NCBI RefSeq assembly: GCF_018860855.1
Contig: NZ_JAHKQE010000044.1
Span: forward strand, 121,235-185,234
DNA: 64,000 nucleotides
Source: Amphritea atlantica
Lineage (GTDB): Bacteria > Pseudomonadota > Gammaproteobacteria > Pseudomonadales > Balneatricaceae
Direction: 5' to 3'
Shown: positions 34,767 through 44,957 of the stretch, in pieces
How positions within the stretch are numbered: position 1 is the stretch's first letter
Layout of the letters: each line of letters opens with the position of its first letter
Position numbers and translations under genes: made by a program
The notes under the pieces: generated by a model
The model's input: only the letters and a program-made list of their open reading frames with translations
Told to the model about the DNA's origin: nothing
The model's database searches: none

Positions 34767-36128
34767 TTACTGGCCATTTTCATGGGCAGGCGCATTCGGC
34801 AGATCCCGCATCAACAGCGCATATTCCAGATCAACGTCAACATCCAATGGTAAGCGCACTTTATGTCCAGAGCCCGGCGCGCAATCTCGCACCTCGCCCT
34901 TAAGGTTTTCCAAGTGTTCCAGTTTGAATTTGCGATTACCCGACGGCGTCATCAATTCCAGCGTGTCTCCCACCATAAAGCGGTTCTTCACTTCGATATC
35001 CAAGGTGCCCTTTTGCTTATCTTGGCCGATCACCTCACCAACAAACTGTTGATGCACACCGACAGAGTTGCCGGTTTCATAGTTCTGATATTCATCGTGC
35101 ACATGGCGACGATAGAAACCTTCGGTATAACCTCGGTTCGCAAGGTTCTCTAAAGTATCCATCAAGCCCATATCAAACGGTCGGCCTGCGACTGCATCAT
35201 CAATCGCCTTACGATAGGCCTGTGCGGTACGCGCCACATAATAATGGGACTTAGTCCGTCCTTCGATTTTAAGTGAGTGTATACCCATCTCTGTCAGCCT
35301 GTGGACATGCTGAATCGCCCGCAGATCTTTTGAGTTCATGATATAGGTGCCGTGCTCATCTTCAAACGCGGGCATAAACTCACCGGGGCGGGTTTCTTCC
35401 TGTAACAGATACATCTTGTTGGTCGGCTCGCCTTCACCCAACGCCGGCTGTGGCGCTTCGTTAGGGTCGAAACTCTGTACCGGAATCAAATCACCATTGT
35501 CGCCCTGAGTCGCTTCATGGGCGTCATATTTCCAACGACAGGAATTAGTACAGGTGCCTTGGTTTGGATCACGGTGATTGATATAACCGGATAACAAGCA
35601 ACGGCCAGAATAGGCAATACAGAGTGAGCCGTGAACAAATACTTCCAATTCGATCTCGGGACACTTCTCACGAATCTCGGCGATCTCATCGAGGGACAAT
35701 TCGCGGGACATAATAATCCGCTCAATGCCCGCCTGATGCCAAAACTTAACACTGGCCCAGTTCATGGTATTACTCTGCACCGACAGATGAATAGGCACAT
35801 CCGGCCACTGCTCTTTCACCATCAAGATTAAACCAGGATCAGACATAATCAGCGCATCCGGCTCCATCTCTATCACTGGGCGCAGATCATCAATATAGGT
35901 CTTCAACTTACTGTTATGGGGCATAATGTTACTAGCCACATACAGTTTTTTACCCTGCGCGTGAGCGATATTAATCCCGTCACGTAGGTTATCCAGATTG
36001 AAATCATTATTGCGCACCCGCAGACTATAACGAGGCTGACCGGCATAGACCGCATCGGCACCGTAAGCAAAGGCGTACTTCATATTGCGCAGCGTTCCTG
36101 CTGGCGAGAGGAGTTCTGGTTTAAACAT
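34767..36128 (-). CDS. trhP: U32 family tRNA hydroxylation protein TrhP (YegQ)
   Basis: 453 residues, the same as E. coli YegQ/TrhP. ELLSPAGTLRNMKYAFAYGADAVYAG and VFVHGSLCIAYSGRCLLSGY are the U32 signatures; four Cys in CIAYSGRC and GTCTNSC probably bind an Fe-S cluster. A C-terminal beta-barrel follows (about 370-453). TrhP takes part in prephenate-dependent 5-hydroxyuridine formation at the tRNA wobble base; the old peptidase label is not supported by the E. coli work. The gene stands alone on its transcript. Confidence 0.93.
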   Translation of the reverse strand: MFKPELLSPAGTLRNMKYAFAYGADAVYAGQPRYSLRVRNNDFNLDNLRDGINIAHAQGKKLYVASNIMPHNSKLKTYIDDLRPVIEMEPDALIMSDPGLILMVKEQWPDVPIHLSVQSNTMNWASVKFWHQAGIERIIMSRELSLDEIAEIREKCPEIELEVFVHGSLCIAYSGRCLLSGYINHRDPNQGTCTNSCRWKYDAHEATQGDNGDLIPVQSFDPNEAPQPALGEGEPTNKMYLLQEETRPGEFMPAFEDEHGTYIMNSKDLRAIQHVHRLTEMGIHSLKIEGRTKSHYYVARTAQAYRKAIDDAVAGRPFDMGLMDTLENLANRGYTEGFYRRHVHDEYQNYETGNSVGVHQQFVGEVIGQDKQKGTLDIEVKNRFMVGDTLELMTPSGNRKFKLEHLENLKGEVRDCAPGSGHKVRLPLDVDVDLEYALLMRDLPNAPAHENGQ

Positions 36129-36165
36129 GATTCACTACGTTGATAATTTAGATTTTGCAGCTGGC

Positions 36166-36726
36166 TTAGGCCATATCCTGCAAGGGAATTTCAAACAGCG
36201 GTGTGTATATCGAACCGCGTTCGCCCGGCCTACTCTGAAACAGGATCACCGAATCAGCCAGACTGAAAAGATCCAGTGACGGCCATTCCGGTGGCGGTAT
36301 GAACTTATTTTTAGCGGGTAATCGTCCTAAGGTGATATGAGGTTTAAAGTCTTCCTCTTCAAACTCGATACCCGCTTCCAAAGCGATCTCCATCATCGCC
36401 CGGTTAAGACTATTCAGCTCTTCATCTTCATGGCCCATGGCCGCAATCACCGATAATTGCTGGCTTACCGCATAATAGCCAGCCGTATCAATGTGCACCT
36501 GAAATGAACGAACATCAGATAACTTACGACGGGTAATGTTTTCCAACTGATCAATTTGCGCTAAGGAGATCTCTCCCAAGAAGCAAAGCGTCAAGTGATA
36601 GGATTCAGCATCCACCCAGTTTACTTCAATCTGCTTGTCATACTGACACAGGGTATCAGCGTAATCTGCCAACCATCGAGCCACAGAGCCCGGCAGGGCC
36701 AGCGCAAAAAATGCACGAATTTCCAT
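36166..36726 (-). CDS. thpR: RNA 2',3'-cyclic phosphodiesterase
   Basis: 186 residues of the 2H phosphoesterase superfamily. Both catalytic H-x-T motifs are present: HLTL in YHLTLCFLG (His45) and HITL in FKPHITLGRLP. RAFFALALPGSVARWL is the usual start. The family was first called LigT for in vitro 2'-5' RNA ligation, but hydrolysis of cyclic phosphate ends is the likelier activity. It lies 37 bases upstream of trhP on the same strand, so the two tRNA/RNA enzymes may share a transcript. Confidence 0.9.
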   Translation of the reverse strand: MEIRAFFALALPGSVARWLADYADTLCQYDKQIEVNWVDAESYHLTLCFLGEISLAQIDQLENITRRKLSDVRSFQVHIDTAGYYAVSQQLSVIAAMGHEDEELNSLNRAMMEIALEAGIEFEEEDFKPHITLGRLPAKNKFIPPPEWPSLDLFSLADSVILFQSRPGERGSIYTPLFEIPLQDMA

Positions 36727-37029
36727 TAAAGCGCTGTCTTCCTCGTAAAAAATGACTGACTATTTTGCCCGTCTCGCGAATGGATCGCAATCTCTAACCC
36801 GTATAAAAAAAGCCCTTTTTTTATACGGAGTGATAACACCATCCTTTGCGACACGAGTAATCCCTGTATTCATTGATCGGTTTAGCTAATACTAGGGTAC
36901 GCTGAATCACCACCCCACGCCATTTTCGCTGAAAATATAGCCTCGCAACATAAAAACCTACGATCAACTTATTCCCTAACCGCTATCCCTACTCTTTAAA
37001 TAAGCCTTTGATACGAGCACTAACACTCT
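36727..37029. other. Intergenic region between the coiled-coil gene and thpR
   Basis: 303 bases. Apart from the inverted repeat at 36799-36828 I see no gene, ribosome binding site or RNA structure. Confidence 0.4.
36799..36828. terminator. Perfect 13-bp inverted repeat with A/T arms
   Basis: CCGTATAAAAAAA (36799-36811) and TTTTTTTATACGG (36816-36828) flank GCCC. The arms would form a long but AT-rich hairpin. It is about 200 bases beyond the stop of the leftward coiled-coil gene and could be its terminator, or a regulatory element of thpR. T-rich arms work on both strands. Confidence 0.45.
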
Positions 37030-37944
37030 CTACAGCTTTTCGACCTTAAGCTGTAAGTTATTCAGTTTCTGTCTTATTTGCAGTAATTCTTTATTCATCT
37101 GTAAACGAGAGCCATCAATCGCTTTCACTGCTTGCTCATTCACTCTGATGCGTCGTTCAAGCCCTGCAGCACTGCCTTGATCACTCTTCAACGCCTTCAC
37201 CTGCTGAGCCAATGCAGCCATCTCTTTGCTCTGCTCCGCTTGTTGACGTTCAATCGATTCCGTCAGTATCTGAAACTCAGTACTCAACGCAGAAGCACTC
37301 TGCCTAACAGCGACAACCTGCTTACTATTGTCACTCTCTTTTGCTGTTGCGACTTTTAACTGCTTTTCTAACTGCGCCACATGGCTACTGACATCGCTCA
37401 GTGCTTTCGTTTGCGTATCAACTTGAGCTAGAGCGCCTTTTAACTGAGTTTCTAACTTAGCCAACTTGGGCGTGTTCTGTTGATGTGCAACCACCCACAA
37501 CTTCGCAATTTCAGACTGAGACTTAGCCACATCGGCATTCAACTTAACAAACTGCTCTTGGTTTGTTACAGCCTGTTTTTCAACCTGACTCTGCAGTGTT
37601 TCACCGGTTTGAGCTGCGCTATTACCCGCGACCAAAAATAACTTTTGCAACTCAATGATTTTCTCATCAACCACAACCCGCTCCGCTTCAAGCGCCAGCA
37701 GCTGCTGATGTTGCAGAAAGCTCCAATAGGCTAAACCACCAACGGCCACCGCTAATAACAGAATAATCAGATAACTAAGCGCGTTACCGCCTGAGGACTT
37801 CTTCTGCGAATCAGCCTTGGCAGTAGGATGACCACTGTTAGCCGATGGCTCAGGCTGGGCATGCTCGCCAGGAGCATTAATATGTAATTCCCGTTCCGCC
37901 GGGCCAAAACTCGGAAGCTCCAGATCTTTATCCTGATCGCGCAT
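37030..37944 (-). CDS. Single-pass membrane protein with long coiled coil
   Basis: 304 residues, family not recognised. A charged, Pro-rich cytoplasmic N-terminus (about 1-54) precedes one membrane segment (about 55-76, LSYLIILLLAVAVGGLAYW). From about residue 85 to the end the sequence is almost pure coiled coil rich in Ala, Gln, Lys and Leu heptads, predicted to lie in the periplasm (N-in topology from the charged start). No enzymatic domain is visible. Such layout suits a scaffold or tether of the envelope. It is transcribed in the same direction as groESL but lies beyond the groEL terminator. Confidence 0.8.
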   Translation of the reverse strand: MRDQDKDLELPSFGPAERELHINAPGEHAQPEPSANSGHPTAKADSQKKSSGGNALSYLIILLLAVAVGGLAYWSFLQHQQLLALEAERVVVDEKIIELQKLFLVAGNSAAQTGETLQSQVEKQAVTNQEQFVKLNADVAKSQSEIAKLWVVAHQQNTPKLAKLETQLKGALAQVDTQTKALSDVSSHVAQLEKQLKVATAKESDNSKQVVAVRQSASALSTEFQILTESIERQQAEQSKEMAALAQQVKALKSDQGSAAGLERRIRVNEQAVKAIDGSRLQMNKELLQIRQKLNNLQLKVEKL

Positions 37945-38014
37945 GTGAAACTCTCTATAAGGCCATTATTTCAGTTCAGAAATGTCGATATTACACTATC
38001 TAAGCACTTTTTTG

Positions 38015-38049
38015 CCAAAAGAAAAGCCCCGTGCAGAACACGGGGCTTT
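38015..38049 (-). terminator. Terminator after groEL
   Basis: AAAGCCCCGTG (38023-38033) pairs with CACGGGGCTTT (38039-38049), loop of five; on the minus strand TTTTCTTTT follows. Strong intrinsic terminator for groESL. Confidence 0.9.
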
Positions 38050-38081
38050 CTTATAAGCGAGGCTTAATTAGGTGGGGAGGA

Positions 38082-39755
<1,674 letters not shown>

Positions 39756-39786
39756 TCAATCAGAAATTCTTACCAGAAGCTTTAAC

Positions 39787-40080
39787 TCAGCTTTCCAGTA
39801 CACCGTAAATATCGCTTTCGTTCATGATCAGCAGCTCTTCACCGTCAACTTTAACGGTGTTAGAACCTGCGTACTGACCAAACAGCACAGTGTCGCCAAC
39901 CTTAACATCCAGAGCCTGAACCTCGCCGGTACTGGTAATACGACCAGTCCCTACAGCAAGAACTTCACCCTGATTAGGCTTTTCAGCAGCAGAACCTGGC
40001 AGCACAATACCACTGGCAGTAGTTGCTTCTTCTTCTTTACGGCGAACAACCACACGGTCGTGAAGCGGACGAATTTTCAT
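39787..40080 (-). CDS. groES: Co-chaperonin GroES
   Basis: 97 residues. [28 protein letters not shown] is the standard start and holds the mobile loop (about 17-32) that docks on Gro[13 protein letters not shown] and [15 protein letters not shown] close the barrel. It is the first gene of the groESL operon. A heat-shock-type promoter and a stem-loop lie upstream. Confidence 0.98.
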   Translation of the reverse strand: MKIRPLHDRVVVRRKEEEATTASGIVLPGSAAEKPNQGEVLAVGTGRITSTGEVQALDVKVGDTVLFGQYAGSNTVKVDGEELLIMNESDIYGVLES

Positions 40081-40133
40081 TGAATCTCTCTCCTGATCCG
40101 TTGATCAAAAAAAGTCAGTTTTGTTTTATAAAA

Positions 40134-40156
40134 TGTAGCAACACAGCGTTGCTACA
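40134..40156 (-). promoter_or_regulatory. Stem-loop in the groESL leader
   Basis: TGTAGCAAC (40134-40142) and GTTGCTACA (40148-40156) are perfect reverse complements with a five-base loop. The element is 54-76 bases before the groES start, inside the transcript predicted from the sigma-32-like promoter. It is not a CIRCE element (TTAGCACTC...GAGTGCTAA). It may stabilise or regulate the leader. Confidence 0.5.
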
Positions 40157-40175
40157 AATCCTTGGATGACACACT

Positions 40176-40203
40176 AAGTGGGGGCGCCGAAAGACATTTC
40201 AAC
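40176..40203 (-). promoter_or_regulatory. Sigma-32 heat-shock promoter of groESL
   Basis: On the minus strand GTTGAAA (40197-40203) is followed after 13 bases by CCCCACTT (40176-40183). The sigma-32 consensus is CTTGAAA-N11-16-CCCCATNT, so both boxes and spacing fit. It places groESL in the RpoH regulon. Confidence 0.8.
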
Positions 40204-40222
40204 ACCCAGAGTGAAAATATTT

Positions 40223-40705
40223 TTAGTCTTCGCGACGAAAATCACCATCAATAATATCGCCAGACTTACCCGTATCCGAGTGATGCGACGGGTACTGACG
40301 ATGATCCAGTGCATCGTCCACGTCAGGATTCTCTTGCCGATGCGACATCGCTACGATGGTAAAACGACTCATGGCCTGACGAGCAAGCCATTGACGAGTG
40401 AAGGGAATCAAACAAAAAAAGCCGATAACATCGGTAACAAACCCTGGTGTCAGTAATAAAGCACCACCCACCGCCAGCACGAGGCCTTCAACCATTTCGT
40501 TACCGGGTACCTGCCCAGCATTCATTCGCTCCTGCGCCCGAGCAAGAGTAGACAATCCCTGATAACGCAGCATATTCACCCCGATAAAGGCGGATAACAG
40601 CACCAGTCCAACGGTATACCAAGCCCCTATCGCTTGGCCGACATTAATCAGAACCGTTATCTCAATCACCGGAATTACAATAAAAAGCAGTAGAAGAAAG
40701 CGCAT
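40223..40705 (-). CDS. fxsA: FxsA family membrane protein
   Basis: 160 residues with three to four membrane segments in the first two thirds. LLLLFIVIPVIEITVLINVG, VLLSAFIGVNMLRYQGLSTLARAQERMNAGQVPGNEM and GGALLLTPGFVTDVIGFFCLIP are the FxsA signatures. The tail (about 118-160) is polar. FxsA is an inner-membrane protein known in E. coli for suppressing phage T7 exclusion by the F factor; its normal role is unclear. It is located directly upstream of groESL, as in several other gammaproteobacteria. Confidence 0.92.
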   Translation of the reverse strand: MRFLLLLFIVIPVIEITVLINVGQAIGAWYTVGLVLLSAFIGVNMLRYQGLSTLARAQERMNAGQVPGNEMVEGLVLAVGGALLLTPGFVTDVIGFFCLIPFTRQWLARQAMSRFTIVAMSHRQENPDVDDALDHRQYPSHHSDTGKSGDIIDGDFRRED

Positions 40706-41197
40706 AATGCTCCAATCCTGTGTCTGCTAAAGGTAAGGTGAAGCAGTAGAAAGCCCATTGCGTCTACAAAAAGCTATCAATCTTACGCTTCACACCGCCT
40801 TAGGCAGTCCATCACAGATAAAAAAGACCCCAGCGATAATTTCAACCGGATGAGGCAATCAGAAAAAACACTGAACATTCAACATAGTTAGGGACTCTTG
40901 CTGTTTTTTCAACCCATAAAAACCAATCGCATTTGCAGCATTACGACTAAAAAACCATACAAAAACACTTGCAAAAGCGCATACTTTTACACCTAAGAAA
41001 CTGACGCCTAACCAAAATGGGACATAAATTTGACATTATAAGCCATTGTTTATTAAAGACTTTAGACTTATCAAAGCTTATTCCAGTAGACTTTTTTGCA
41101 GAAGCGTTATAAGTTCTTATTCAAAGCATTTTGCATCGCACAAAAAGAGCCATAATAAAAAAGAAAATAAAATATAGAAGATAAGGTAGTAAAACTG
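40706..41197. other. Divergent intergenic region before the FabG-like gene
   Basis: 492 bases, strongly AT-rich toward the right end (about 41000-41197). It should hold promoters for leftward fxsA and the rightward SDR gene, whose ribosome binding site AAGGTAG lies about nine bases before its ATG. I see no RNA gene, strong hairpin or credible small reading frame. Confidence 0.4.
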
Positions 41198-41959
41198 ATG
41201 GAACTGAAAGATAAAGTAATTGTTATTACCGGCGGCGGCCGCGGTTTAGGTCGCGCCATGGCACTGGAACTCGCAGAAAAAGGCGCGAAGTTAGCCCTCG
41301 CTGATCTTGATCAAGAAGGTCTTGATGAAACTATTGCTCTGTGCGCGGAGTTTGGTGTAGAAGCCCGTGGCTACATAGCTAATGTCTCTGACGAAGATTC
41401 TGTTGTTAAACTATTCAATGATGTAGCTGCTGATTTTGGCGCTTTGAATGGACTGGTTAACAACGCTGGTATTACCCGTGATGGTCTGTTTGTCAAAGTA
41501 AAAGAAGGCAAAGTTGTCAGCAAAATGAGTCTGGACAACTGGAACTTGGTCATGGATGTTAACTTGACCGGTACCTTCCTTTGCGGCCGTGAAGCTGCAA
41601 TCAAGATGATTGAACTAGGCAACCAAGGTTGCATTATCAATATCTCGTCTATCTCACGCAGTGGTAACATGGGCCAGACCAACTACACGGCGACTAAAGC
41701 CGGTGTTCAGGCGATGGCCGTTACATGGTCAAAAGAACTGGCCCGTTATGGTATCCGTGCAGCCTCGATTGCTCCAGGCTTTATCGGTACCGAGATGGTG
41801 CTAAGCATGAAGCCAGAAGCGCTAGCAAAAGTCGAAGCGACTATCCCGGCTAAACGCCTAGGTAAGCCTCAAGAGATTGCCAACACCGTTGCCTTCATCC
41901 TGCAAAATGACTATGTAAATGGTCGTTGCATCGAAGTTGATGGCGCGCTACGTCTCTAA
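41198..41959 (+). CDS. FabG-like short-chain dehydrogenase/reductase
   Basis: 253 residues. The NAD(P)-binding TGGGRGLGRA motif is at about 11-20, LVNNAG at about 86-91, the catalytic Ser in NISSISRSGN and Tyr/Lys in YTATK. The LADLD acidic residue after the second strand suggests NAD(H) preference. It is longer than a typical housekeeping FabG, partly from an insertion KVKEGKVVSKMSLDNW. No acyl carrier protein gene is next to it. It is probably a 3-hydroxyacyl or other alcohol dehydrogenase rather than the essential FabG. Confidence 0.85.
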   Translation: MELKDKVIVITGGGRGLGRAMALELAEKGAKLALADLDQEGLDETIALCAEFGVEARGYIANVSDEDSVVKLFNDVAADFGALNGLVNNAGITRDGLFVKVKEGKVVSKMSLDNWNLVMDVNLTGTFLCGREAAIKMIELGNQGCIINISSISRSGNMGQTNYTATKAGVQAMAVTWSKELARYGIRAASIAPGFIGTEMVLSMKPEALAKVEATIPAKRLGKPQEIANTVAFILQNDYVNGRCIEVDGALRL

Positions 41960-41982
41960 TAGACTCCGTGTTCAGTGTTAAC

Positions 41983-42018
41983 AAAAGCCAGCAGCAATGC
42001 TGGCTTTTTTCTTTTTAT
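41983..42018 (+). terminator. Terminator after the FabG-like gene
   Basis: AAAAGCCAGCA (41983-41993) pairs perfectly with TGCTGGCTTTT (41998-42008) around GCAA, followed by a T-rich tail. A canonical intrinsic terminator. Confidence 0.93.
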
Positions 42019-42062
42019 TAAAACTTAACAAACTATAACGATAGTGCTAAACGAACCTATTT

Positions 42063-42515
42063 TTAGCCGAACCTACTAAAAAAGATTGAGGCTGACTTAA
42101 TCTGCATCAACTTATCGATAAGTTCTCGTATTTTAGGTTCTGAATCAATAAATTTACTCAAATTCACCCCTCCCCTTGATGAATCATACTCAGCCACACC
42201 ATCAAGGCTTCCTCTATGAAATACTTTTATTTCTGCATATGACATGTATAAAGCTAAGTCCCACTTCCAATAAGCAACATAAGTAGACGTCCACTCACAA
42301 GACTCAGGTACAGCTCTTTGATTAATAATTCGATACGGAATGTCTTTACTTGTTAGTACAGATTCAAATTCATGTAAAAAACCAGCACGCACATCTGTAT
42401 TCTCAATAATACAAAGTTCACTTCCATTGGTAAGTTCAGCAGGTTCCACACTCTGTGTAATAGAGCAGCCAGCAACAGTTAGCGCAAGTAAAGCAGTTGT
42501 TAATTCCTTAAACAT
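42063..42515 (-). CDS. Sbal_3080-family lipoprotein
   Basis: 150 residues. A lipoprotein signal ends in the lipobox LTVAGC, so the mature protein starts at Cys17. ELCIIENTDVRAGFLHEFESVL, YVAYWKWDLALYMSYAEIKVF and YDSSRGGVNLSKFI match what I remember of this small uncharacterised family. The gene is visibly richer in A and T than its neighbours, which suggests recent acquisition. It lies 41 bases beyond the last APE gene, same strand, so it may be read through from the APE transcript. Confidence 0.8.
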   Translation of the reverse strand: MFKELTTALLALTVAGCSITQSVEPAELTNGSELCIIENTDVRAGFLHEFESVLTSKDIPYRIINQRAVPESCEWTSTYVAYWKWDLALYMSYAEIKVFHRGSLDGVAEYDSSRGGVNLSKFIDSEPKIRELIDKLMQIKSASIFFSRFG

Positions 42516-42556
42516 TGTAATGTCCTAATAGTTTTAGAGTGACAGCTACGAAAATA

Positions 42557-43783
42557 TTATTCCCAGCGTTTAAAAATGAGAGAGGTATTAATTCCGCCAA
42601 ACGCAAAGTTATTGCTCATAACATAGTCGGTATGGATGCTTCGGCCTTCAGCCATTATGTAATCAAGGGTGGCACATTCAGGGTCTACATGGGTGAGGTT
42701 TGCCGTTGGACAAAACCAATCATCATTCATCATTTCAATGGCTGTCCAAGCTTCCAATGCACCACAGGCGCCCAAGGTATGCCCGGTATAACTCTTTAAT
42801 GAACTAATCGGTGTCGTATCACTAAAGACGGCAGCGGTTGCATGGCTTTCGGCGACATCTCCACGATTGGTTGCGGTACCGTGGGCGCTGATATAACCGA
42901 TATCGCTGGCAGATAGCTTAGCATCGCTGAGTGCCAACCGAATGGAGGTTTCCATTGTTTCAGCATTCGGCTGGGTTACATGCTGGCCATCCGAGTTTGT
43001 ACCAAAACCTACCACCTCAGCATGAATATTGGCCCCCCGGTTCAAGGCATGTTCCAGCTCTTCAAGAATAAGAGCGCCACCACCCTCTCCGATCACGAGG
43101 CCATCACGGTCTTTATCAAACGGGCGAGGTGAATTTTCCGGCGTATCATTCGCAACGCTGGTCGCAAAAAGCGTATCAAAAACAGCCGCCTCGGTTGCAC
43201 ACAACCCTTCGCTGCCGCCCGCCACCATGACCTGCTGCAGCCCATGTTTAATCGCTTCATACGCGTACCCGATTCCCTGACTTCCTGATGTGCAGGCACT
43301 TGACGTGGTAATAACACGGCCACGAATACCAAAATAGACGCCAATATTAACTGGGGCAGTATGTGCCATCATTTTGACATAGGAGTTTGCATTTAAACCA
43401 TCTGACGATTGGTTTATCAGCATTCTACCGAAATCGACAAAAGCATTTGTATCTCCGGCAGACGAACCAAACGCGACTCCGACTTGTCCCTGGCCCAACT
43501 CTGAAGAGCCCAACAAACCAGCATCAGTCAACGCTAACTCAGTACTGTAGACGCCAAATTGAGCAACCCGCCCCATACTTCGTAGATCTTTACGTTTATA
43601 GTGGGTGGGCATGGAAAAATCGGTAACTGGGCCCGCAAGACGAGTATTTAGGCCATCATAGATATCCCATTCATCCATTCTGACAATACCGGTTTTCAAG
43701 CCTTGTAGGTTTTCCTTAATTGTTTGCCAGTCATTCCCTACGGGAGAAAAACCCGCCATTCCCGTTACAACAACACGCTTCAT
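42557..43783 (-). CDS. apeR: APE beta-ketoacyl-ACP synthase ApeR
   Basis: 408 residues from the ATG at 43783, which shares a base with the apeQ stop (TGATG). A FabF-like ketosynthase with the full catalytic triad: Cys164 in TSSACTSGS, His301 in SAHGTAT and His335 in YTGHTLGA. In aryl polyene synthesis ketosynthases extend an aryl starter with malonyl units on a carrier protein. It is the last gene of the cluster. Assignment to ApeR rather than ApeO is by position after the KR gene, as in the E. coli order. Confidence 0.88.
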   Translation of the reverse strand: MKRVVVTGMAGFSPVGNDWQTIKENLQGLKTGIVRMDEWDIYDGLNTRLAGPVTDFSMPTHYKRKDLRSMGRVAQFGVYSTELALTDAGLLGSSELGQGQVGVAFGSSAGDTNAFVDFGRMLINQSSDGLNANSYVKMMAHTAPVNIGVYFGIRGRVITTSSACTSGSQGIGYAYEAIKHGLQQVMVAGGSEGLCATEAAVFDTLFATSVANDTPENSPRPFDKDRDGLVIGEGGGALILEELEHALNRGANIHAEVVGFGTNSDGQHVTQPNAETMETSIRLALSDAKLSASDIGYISAHGTATNRGDVAESHATAAVFSDTTPISSLKSYTGHTLGACGALEAWTAIEMMNDDWFCPTANLTHVDPECATLDYIMAEGRSIHTDYVMSNNFAFGGINTSLIFKRWE

Positions 43784-44508
43784 CAATGCATCCCACCATT
43801 AACCGAAATCACCTGCCGAGTGATATACCCAGCATCTTCAGACATTAAAAAACTGACGGTACCCGCCACCTCGCTGATACTCCCAACCCGCTGCATTGGA
43901 ATCATCTTCATCGCTTCATCCAACACCAGTTGCTCGGTCATTTCGGTTTCAATGAGGCCTGGGGCAACACAATTAACTGTGATTTTACGTTTTGCCAACT
44001 CAACCGCTAGGGCTTTGGTTGCACCGATAATACCAGCCTTTGCGGCACTGTAATTAACCTGACCACGATTGCCCATTTCACCAGACACCGACGACATCGT
44101 CACAATCCGGCCGGGCTTACGCCGTCGAATCATCGACATAATCACCGGATGAAGCACATTATAAAAACCATCTAGATTAGTTCTCAGCACCTCATCCCAC
44201 TCATCCCCAGGAATCGCAGGAAAGGCATTATCTCGAGCAACACCAGCATTACAGACAACCCCGTAATAGCCTCCAAATGCCTCGGTATCCTGCTCGAGGA
44301 TTTCCCGCGTTTGATCACGGTTAGCGATATCAAACTGCAACACTCTAACTTGTCGCCCTAACGCTCTAATGTGAGTTGCCACATCTTCGGCATCCTCACG
44401 CTGGGTTCGACAATGTAGCACAATATCGTAACCATCTTCAGCGAGTCGCAGAGCGATTCCCTTACCAATACCTCGGCTTGAACCTGTTACTAATACTGTG
44501 CCCTTCAT
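43783..44508 (-). CDS. apeQ: APE 3-ketoacyl-ACP reductase ApeQ
   Basis: 241 residues, a classical FabG-type SDR. GSSRGIGKGIAL is the NADPH loop, NAGVARDNAF the NAG motif, and the catalytic Ser and Tyr-Lys are in TMSSVSGEMGNRGQVNYSAAK. Its product in the polyene cycle is the 3-hydroxyacyl-ACP that ApeI/ApeP dehydrate. Its start overlaps apeP by four bases. Confidence 0.9.
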   Translation of the reverse strand: MKGTVLVTGSSRGIGKGIALRLAEDGYDIVLHCRTQREDAEDVATHIRALGRQVRVLQFDIANRDQTREILEQDTEAFGGYYGVVCNAGVARDNAFPAIPGDEWDEVLRTNLDGFYNVLHPVIMSMIRRRKPGRIVTMSSVSGEMGNRGQVNYSAAKAGIIGATKALAVELAKRKITVNCVAPGLIETEMTEQLVLDEAMKMIPMQRVGSISEVAGTVSFLMSEDAGYITRQVISVNGGMH

Positions 44509-44957
44509 TGATTCGCATCCTTTAAAAACTGTTCACCATCCTCAGGCTGAAACACATTCAAGCTCGCACTCGCGCTAACATCATTGCCTTGTAAAAAGCA
44601 TTCAAATGCACTCAAGCCATTTTCAGCCTGCATATTCCTAATCACTTTCAGCGCTACTCGATCACCCAACAGAAAATAATCAGCACTACACCGATACTTA
44701 CGGGTGCCCAATAAAAAACCCAACTTAGGCGCTTCGCCTTTAAGCCTTTCTTGTAGACCGGCAAAAGCACCAATAGCCTGAGCTAGGTATTCCAGACCAA
44801 CCCATGCAGGCACCCCTCGGGAATCTGCAAACATACTGTCTGCATTGATGGCGACCTCTGCGCTCAGCCAATCATCCCCATAACCCGTTATCTCTGTTAA
44901 CAGACTCATCCTCCCAGAATGGGGCACAAGATCAGCGACCTGATAGCCAGATTTCAT
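44505..44957 (-). CDS. apeP: APE 3-hydroxyacyl-ACP dehydratase ApeP
   Basis: 150 residues from the ATG at 44957 (a GTG one codon upstream is also possible). A hotdog-fold protein of the ApeP/FabZ-like group: LVPHSGRMSLLTEITGYG carries the catalytic-type His after a Pro, and GVPAWVGLEYLAQAIGAFAGLQ is the central hotdog helix. In E. coli ApeP works with ApeI as a heterodimeric dehydratase, ApeI carrying the other half. Here the ApeI part is fused to the adenylation enzyme. Confidence 0.85.
   Translation of the reverse strand: MKSGYQVADLVPHSGRMSLLTEITGYGDDWLSAEVAINADSMFADSRGVPAWVGLEYLAQAIGAFAGLQERLKGEAPKLGFLLGTRKYRCSADYFLLGDRVALKVIRNMQAENGLSAFECFLQGNDVSASASLNVFQPEDGEQFLKDANQ

Noticed and set aside
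40134..40156. CIRCE element upstream of groES
   Set aside because: The stem sequence does not match TTAGCACTC-N9-GAGTGCTAA and the spacer is five rather than nine.
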